Below are positions 58,187-64,000 of a stretch of 64,000 nt of DNA, one piece after another. The translations under genes were made by a program, and so were the position numbers. Position 1 is the stretch's first letter, and each line of letters opens with the position of its first letter. The notes below the pieces were generated by a model. That model searched no databases. It was given only the letters and a program-made list of their open reading frames with translations, and was not told the origin of the DNA. The stretch is from Glutinoglossum americanum (taxonomy: Eukaryota > Ascomycota > Geoglossomycetes > Geoglossales > Geoglossaceae). The stretch lies in the NCBI GenBank assembly GCA_020080175.1, contig JAGHQL010000026.1:117716-181715 (forward strand), in the 5' to 3' direction.

Positions 58187-59855
58187 AGCTTCTGAACTCC
58201 TACGAACCCGAAATCGTTTACGTCTTATGGTCTATCTCACGTCTTCACGGTCATCTGTCGTATCGCCGTCAACAGGCTTCGATACATTAGTAGAGGGGGG
58301 GAGTTCATACAAGGGGATGGCTTTTTTTTTTTTTTTTCGAACCGCATACAGCATTTACACCTTTTACGCTCGCGCCTTACGGGGCCTCTCGGTCCTATCT
58401 CCATTCGACCAGCTCTTAAACTTTTTTACCTTCGACCTACATGTTCCTCCATACATCCACAACCGCAAACCGACATCCCCAACCAGAATTGGTTTGTCGT
58501 CCCGTATATTGTACCGGCATCTCCGCCTACAACATTTATCGACTTCATGTTGAATACCTTTCGCGGCAATTTTTTCTCCTTTGTTCAAACTTAAAAAAGC
58601 ATACCTGGTCGAAAAAAAGTTTTTGGGGGGTCACTTGACTCTTTTTTTTTTTTTTTTTTTTTGGTCTTGCTAGCATTGTCATGGTGGTTTGGGGTTTGAT
58701 CTCTCGCGCTCGTCGATGGGTTATACCTCTTAGGGCGTACAGTGTTCATGCGTCTTGTGTCATATAGTGGGGTTGGGGTCAGTAATGGGTTACTGGCTTC
58801 CTGTGTCATATCCATGTGTGTTTCGGTAGGAGCTTTTGGGGATTATGGGGTCTTGCTTTGTCCCTTACTAGTAACATCATTTTAACACCAACGTCGCAGT
58901 CATGATTTTGAGGAGACACTTTTACTTTCGGGACTTGTATAATACCCCGAGCCACATATTTTATTTTATTTTTTTTCCCCTCAAAACATGTGCTTTCAAT
59001 CCCCTGCGATCACGTCTTCTCTCTATCTAGCCGTGGCATCATCAATGCCCTGCGCCATACAACCTAGCTCAGCTAGCAGAATGGGACGGGTTGTCTGGGT
59101 GGTGTTCCCATTCAGCTCGAACCAATGAAAGACTTATTTACAAGCCCAATTCGCATCATCACGCATAAAATCGACCAAGTCGTTAGCCGTATAGCTTAGC
59201 GTGTAGTGACCCGGGTGTAGATCTAGTGGTAGAGAGACGCACCAAACGGATAATTACAGATCGGCCGTAACGAAGCCGTCCCGCAATGCCCCGTCCCTTC
59301 CAATACTCTCCCTCCCATTAGGGGAGACGACTTTTCCACGACGTACTTTGACAAATTCGTTGGAACAGAATGATTTCACATACGTTGCGTACGTGCGTAC
59401 GTAGCGTGCCCCGGATGGACGGCAAGCACCGCTCGAACACCTCTCGCCCCAATTAAAAAAAAAACTTGGTTCCAATAATACCCTCTTTCCTCTTTCGCGG
59501 GCGCTGATCAGCGCCACGGGGAGACGGAAAGCGGGTGCTCTGCATGAAAGGGAAGGAAAAAAAAAAAAAAAAAAGAGAAGAAGAAGGATGGCGAATTGGC
59601 CCGCGCCGATGGCGGGGTGGGCCAATCAATGGTGGGAAAATTCGCTCATCGCACACACACACAACACGCCCGCTTTATTTTTTTTTTCAAAAAAGAAATA
59701 AATAAATAGAAAAATAAAAAAACCAGGGGGAGAGAGAGAGGGGAGGGCGAGCGGTTCTGGGTGGTGGGGAACCTGGACCTGTTTCGTGACACGTGTGCGA
59801 ATGAGGGGGTGTTTGTCGCGGGGGGGGGTCGCTCGTCGACGGTGGAGACAGGTCC

Positions 59856-59875
59856 ACGACGACGACGACGACGAC
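59856..59875. repeat. (CGA)n trinucleotide repeat
   Basis: About six CGA/ACG units in tandem in the desert right of Ecl1. Confidence 0.85.
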
Positions 59876-61114
59876 GGGCCAGGCCAGCTCCGTCGGGCCA
59901 GGCCCAGCCCTTTTGCAGCTCCCTCCTCCCCCCACCCGCCCGTTCGGGACTCTCTCTGTGCCTCCCGGGGCCAGCAGGAACACCGCGCATCCAGACGCCC
60001 CTCTCCTTCCCTGGACCTGTTATTATCACCATTATTACCACCACCACCATTCCGTTCCCGGGATATGTTGGTATATGTGCGGTAAAAAAAAACGAATAGA
60101 AAACCCCTAAACGCGGCGCGGGGATGTCCCTGATCGAGAGCCGCGTCCCGGGTGGAGCTGTGGATGTGGACGTATCGGGCCAAGCCGCGGGAGAGGAGAG
60201 AAGAAAGGGAAAAAAAAAAAAAAAAGGGCTGGATCTGGTGCTGGCGTTTTTTTCTGATGCCCGCGCCCCGTGGATAGCCCTTTTTTTTTTTTCTTTCTCC
60301 TTTACGGTCTACATGAAATTTTTTTTTTTTTTTTATCTTCGGGCGGCAAAAATTGGGGCATGACGGCGTGAGTTGTATTTTTTTTTGCCTAATGGGGGGA
60401 TTTTTTTTATTTTCCCGCTACAAAACCGAGGCGGAAAAAAGGAAAAAAAACCGTCCGCCGGGGGAAAAGTAAAGTGGGTAAGCAATTTGAACGGCGGCCG
60501 AGAAATAGGAAAAAAAATAAAAATAAAAAAAGTTTTTTTTTTTTTTTCCCTCATCTCCCCCCCCCCTATTCGTCGCTTTTATTTTTTTTTTCGCGCAAGG
60601 CGAGAGCCTCGACCCGTCCGATACCTTTGCGCGCGACTAGAACAGCCCGGCCCGCCAGGTACCGTTGTTGTTCTGGGTGCTCGCGGCGAAAACCGAAGGG
60701 GAAAAGAAAAAAAAAAAAGAAAAAGAAAAATAGCTGTGGGTGTGTAAGCAAGCAAGTAAGTATTGGGACGTATATGCGTGTGGAAAAAGAAAACTTTGTT
60801 TTATTGGCGGGGCTGCTGCTTTGCGCCATCGTATGTTTTTGTTGTTGTTATTGCCCTCAGGCGCGGCTTTGTTGGAGTCAGGAGTACTGCGTGTGTTGTG
60901 TTTTTTTTTTCTTCTTCTTGCTCGCTCTCCGCTCGTCCTAGGCAGCATCCAACTACGCCGTGCCGGGACAGGGCAGGCAGCGCATCGTCGTGTAACGTGT
61001 CGTCTACCCTCAGCTACGTCGATATGACAGGATGAATCATCGGATGGATCGATCAACGGGAGAGTTTTTTTTCGGCTCCTCCTTCCTGTACCGTTTCGTC
61101 GCTCAAGCTTTCAT

Positions 61115-61160
61115 CGTGTCTCTGATTTTTGAAAAAAAAAATTTTTTTCTTTTTTTCTTC
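61115..61160. repeat. A-run/T-run element, copy 1
   Basis: TCTCTGATTTTTG followed by A10-T7-C and further T/C. A closely similar arrangement recurs at 61421-61460 and, shorter, at 55898-55932, always followed by a C/T-rich stretch. The first copy is followed 40 bases later by CGACCCGTC. Confidence 0.6.
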
Positions 61161-61420
61161 TTTCCTTTCCTTCCCCGTTCTGGCAAGGAGCCGCGACCCG
61201 TCGGGTACGTGTATTGGCTGCGTGTCGGATCGAAACGCCAGAAACGAGTCATCCTCAACCGCGGGATCCAATCGAAAACCGGGGGCTACGGTTTTGTGCG
61301 TTGTCGCAGCCTGTGTACGAAACCTGCTGCCTCGGGGCGGATGCATCAATCTATCAAAATCTCCATGGCGTGCGTTTCAAGGCACCAATCTCTCTCTTCC
61401 TCTCTCGGCTCGGGAGCGGT

Positions 61421-61460
61421 TCTCTGCTTTTGAAAAAAAAATTTTTTCTTTTATTTTTTA
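61421..61460. repeat. A-run/T-run element, copy 2
   Basis: TCTCTGCTTTTG then A9-T6-C-T4, matching copy 1 about 306 bases upstream in order and spacing, then a similar CCTTCCC stretch. Confidence 0.6.
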
Positions 61461-62047
61461 TTTTTCCTTCCCTCGTCGTTTTGGGGGCGGCGCGTCAAAG
61501 GGCCCCCAAATCAAAAAATAATCCGTGGGTTTTTACTCTAAATTTCGTTTCGCACGGGAGCATCTTGGAGAGGATCTTGGCAAGGCGTAAAGTATTTCCC
61601 TCTTCCATTGTTCGCGGTTCTATTACTATTGCTGGTCTGTTTGTTTATCATCTACCCGGGTCGGGGATAGGGAGAGATTACGGCACTCTCTCTGCTCTAC
61701 CCTACACGGGTTTTTGCTTCCACCAACCCCTCCCCCCAGGCATCGAGAAGGAGAAATGGAAAGAAAGAAAGAAAAATAATAATCCCTTCTCTCCATCTCG
61801 TCGTTGTACATGGAAGCGCATCCTTTCGCGGACGTTTCGGATAATCCAAAGTTCGCGAGAGAAGGAAAAGAAAAGAAGAAAAAAGTCTTGGCGGAAGGAT
61901 GCCTTCGGTAAAAAAAAGTATATACGCGTATATAAATAAATGAAAAATGAAAAAATTCCAAAACACACATACATGCGATCCGGCATGCACAGAGAGAAGA
62001 GAGACACAGAGACGCAAAGACAAAGAGACAAAGAAAACCTCACCGCC

Positions 62048-62130
62048 CAACCAAGCCAAGCCAAGCCAAGCCCAGCCAAGCCCAGGCAGCCAACCTCTAT
62101 CCCTCTATCCCTCTATCCCCCTCTCCCCCT
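62048..62130. repeat. (CCAAG)n then (TCCCTCTA)n tandem repeats
   Basis: CCAAG is repeated four times at 62051-62070 with variants after it, followed by three TCCCTCTA-type units at 62099-62120. The AAGCC pentamer reappears at 62806-62819. Confidence 0.8.
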
Positions 62131-62258
62131 CCTCGGCATCCACCCAACCCAACCCAACCCCCTCCCAGCCAGCTACCCGACACAACCACACATACACCCA
62201 TACCCATCGCACCGCAGCCAGCCAGGCAGACAGGAAGAACGCATAATACGTGCGTCTC

Positions 62259-62282
62259 CGCGCACGCACGCACGCACGCAGG
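62259..62282. repeat. (CGCA)n tetranucleotide repeat
   Basis: Five CGCA/GCAC units in tandem. A (CG)n run follows at 62345-62358. Confidence 0.85.
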
Positions 62283-63501
62283 TAGGGCGTGTGAGATGTG
62301 ACCCGGCACGAACGCTCCCCCCCCCGGGGGGGTGGTGGTGCGTGCGCGCGCGCGCGCGCATAGACGGGCGGAGAGGTGTTTGCGCCTGTGCGTGCGGGGG
62401 TGCGGGTGGTGTGTGGTTCGCGGCGGGAGGGAGGGGATGGGGATGGGACGGGGCGCTTCTGGCTCCGTCTCTCTCTGTGTCTCGTCTCGAGGGCTGGCTG
62501 TGCTCCGGCGCCGGCGCTCTCGGGGTGGTCGAGAGTGTATATGTTCGCCCCTGGGGTTGGGGAGTGGAGGGTTTGGAGGGTAGGGCTGGGGAGAGTAGAT
62601 AGGTGTGTATATGTGTGTGTTGCTGGGTGGGTGGGTGGATGGACGGATGGGAGGGGGTTATCCTGGTTGGGAGGGAGGAGGGGGGTTCTGGCGATGGAGC
62701 TTGTTTTTTTTTTTTTAATTTTTTTTTAGGGTTTTTTTTATATCTTTAAAGCTTTTAGGGGGTGGAGGGGTGATGGGTTTGGCGGTGGTGGTGGTGATGG
62801 TGGTTAAGCCAAGCCAAGCTAATGATAATGTATGTCCTGTACGTACATGTAGAGCGTGGTGGGTATGTACGGTACTTACATACATGTACCTTGTTGGAGC
62901 AGGTAAGGCTCTGGTGGAACCCTAGTTGGATGTTTAGACTCGAGGAACCTGGCTCTAGGACACGCCTTGACGGTGGAGCTTATTCTGATTCCTATTTTTA
63001 CTCTCAATCTTAATCTTATTTTCTCTTCCGTCTCTGTCCCTCTCTCTCTCTCTTCTCTCTCTCTTTGTTTCGGGGGGAGCTGGTCGAGGTGGTTTAGAGT
63101 TCCCCCAAGCGGGTTTGCGTGGATTGCCGTGGTTTGGTTGTTGCTGGGATGGGGGAGGGGCCATGCTTGCACGCACGTACCGTACATGCTATAAACATAC
63201 ATGCCGGATAGACAGGTATTTCTCTGGGCCGAGACGCAGACTGGCTGACCAGTTAAGCCTTTCCTCTCCTCCCAGACATCGTCCCCCCCCCCCACGCAGC
63301 CTGGACCTCGCGAGGATATATATCATCGGGATTCTCAGCGCGGCTCGAACTCGAATGATATAGACCTACCCGCCGACCAGCCGGCCAACCAACCACAAGC
63401 ACCGAGAGTGCGCGAGACGGCTAACCCGCAGGCAAAGCTAAGATATCCCACCTGGAGGAGGGAAAATAGAAATAAAAGAGAAAGAGAAAAAAAAATAAAT
63501 C

Positions 63502-63951
63502 ATGAACAAACAATACCCCTCGCCGTTCTCCCCGCCGAACCAACAAACGGCAACGACACCACCGCCACCACCCCGAACCCCCAAATCCATCCTCCTCCTC
63601 CTCTGGCCAGACCTCCTCTCCATAGCCCTAACCTCCCTCTCAACACTGGCCCTCTACCTCGCGCCCCCGCACCGCCGCTCCACGCGACTCTTCCCGCTCT
63701 GGCTCACCACCGCCGGTCCCACCAGCCCCAGTCCCAGCACCACGGTCCCGATCCCTATCTCGGCTGTGAACGCTAACAGCAACCGCGATGTCGGTCCGGA
63801 CGGCCGGATCGCCGTCGTCGTCGTGGGGCCCCGCGAACTGAGCTATCCATACGGGAGCGAGATCCTGACGAGCGTGCAGGCCGCCGCGGTGTGTTTGGCG
63901 GTTCCGATGGCGGTCGTTGCTGCGTGTCAGGTTTGGGTGGGGAGGCAATAA
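63502..63951 (+). CDS. Probable PAP2-type phosphatase, N-terminal part (cut by window end)
   Basis: A frame from ATG 63502 encodes a Pro-rich start and then one membrane segment (WPDLLSIALTSLSTLALYL) followed by a loop of APPHRRSTRLFPL. After a Ser/Pro insert come ELSYPYGSEILTS and a second hydrophobic segment (AAAVCLAVPMAVVAACQ). The order membrane helix, P-x-H-R...F-P, then (L/I)SYPY plus second helix resembles the start of fungal lipid-phosphate phosphatases of the PAP2 family. The frame stops at 63951, but CAG|GTTTGG at 63930/63931 may be a splice donor, with the catalytic part beyond the window. Family call is tentative. Confidence 0.5.
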   Translation: MNKQYPSPFSPPNQQTATTPPPPPRTPKSILLLLWPDLLSIALTSLSTLALYLAPPHRRSTRLFPLWLTTAGPTSPSPSTTVPIPISAVNANSNRDVGPDGRIAVVVVGPRELSYPYGSEILTSVQAAAVCLAVPMAVVAACQVWVGRQ

Positions 63952-64000
63952 TGCCGGTATTGCCCGTAGCCCATATCTCTTTTTCGTGGCCATAGGTAGT

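Larger units (their letters stand above)
58187..63501. other. 5.3-kb repeat-rich gene-free region
   Basis: No gene is recognised. Poly-T/poly-A runs recur (58322-58337, 58643-58662, 59557-59573, 60208-60224, 60269-60290, 60316-60333, 60530-60547, 62705-62730), as do G/C runs and the short tandem repeats listed separately. Frames on both strands translate homopolymers (Phe/Lys runs) and are not genes. The last part contains the promoter of the PAP2-like gene. Confidence 0.6.

Noticed and set aside
49203-63501. CRISPR-like or mini-satellite array
   Set aside because: Repeats are simple sequence without regular unique spacers, and the genome is fungal.

Overview
The window is a gene-dense stretch of a filamentous ascomycete (Pezizomycotina) nuclear genome. 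The evidence is conserved fungal single-copy genes (PEX19, UBC9, DAD2, shugoshin, STS1/Cut8, NDC1, CYC3, Ecl1) split by many short spliceosomal introns, mostly 47-90 bases with CTAAC/CTAAT-like branch sites. By reading frame and family conservation I reconstructed about 81 introns in 23 genes. This intron richness, with several 12-27 base exons, suggests an early-diverging class such as Pezizomycetes, but that is only an inference. There are no operons, bacterial signals, CRISPR arrays or intact transposons.

Layout, 2-32 kb: a hypothetical protein; PEX19 (-), peroxisomal membrane import; UBC9, SUMO E2; asparagine synthetase, with a Gcn4-type promoter site and an internal Asn-Gly repeat; mitochondrial porin; a membrane J-protein (-); methionine aminopeptidase 2; sphingolipid delta-4 desaturase; a VAP/SCS2 ER protein (-); a UBA-UBX p97 adaptor; a UDP-glucuronate-decarboxylase-like protein with altered active-site residues; the proteasome tether STS1/Cut8; nuclear-pore NDC1 (-); syntaxin PEP12; cytochrome c heme lyase (-); and an M50-like membrane protein followed by an ankyrin relic.

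Layout, 32-49 kb: a CCDC25-type protein whose best gene model needs a one-nucleotide exon; a gene-poor 2 kb with possible retroelement debris; a vacuolar amino-acid transporter (-, 11 exons, three micro-exons); a GPI-anchored aspartic protease (-); a mitochondrial SAP-domain protein; and a block of chromosome-segregation genes. In that block shugoshin (-) and DASH subunit DAD2 (+) share one 412-base intergenic region, and a TPX2-motif microtubule protein follows downstream.

Layout, 49-64 kb: the character changes abruptly. About 14 kb is dominated by homopolymers, (CT)n/(GA)n and short tandem repeats. It holds one confident gene, the Ecl1-family life-span regulator at 57.7-58.2 kb, with 8.45 kb of gene-free upstream DNA. 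The last 500 bases hold the start of a probable PAP2-type phosphatase cut by the window end.

All multi-exon coordinates span the first to the last coding base; exon limits are in each entry. They were inferred by hand from frame, splice signals and remembered family consensus, with no transcript data or alignment program. The most notable observations are the one-nucleotide exon, an apparent excess of GC-AG introns, the altered catalytic positions in the UXS-like protein, and the repeat-rich gene desert.
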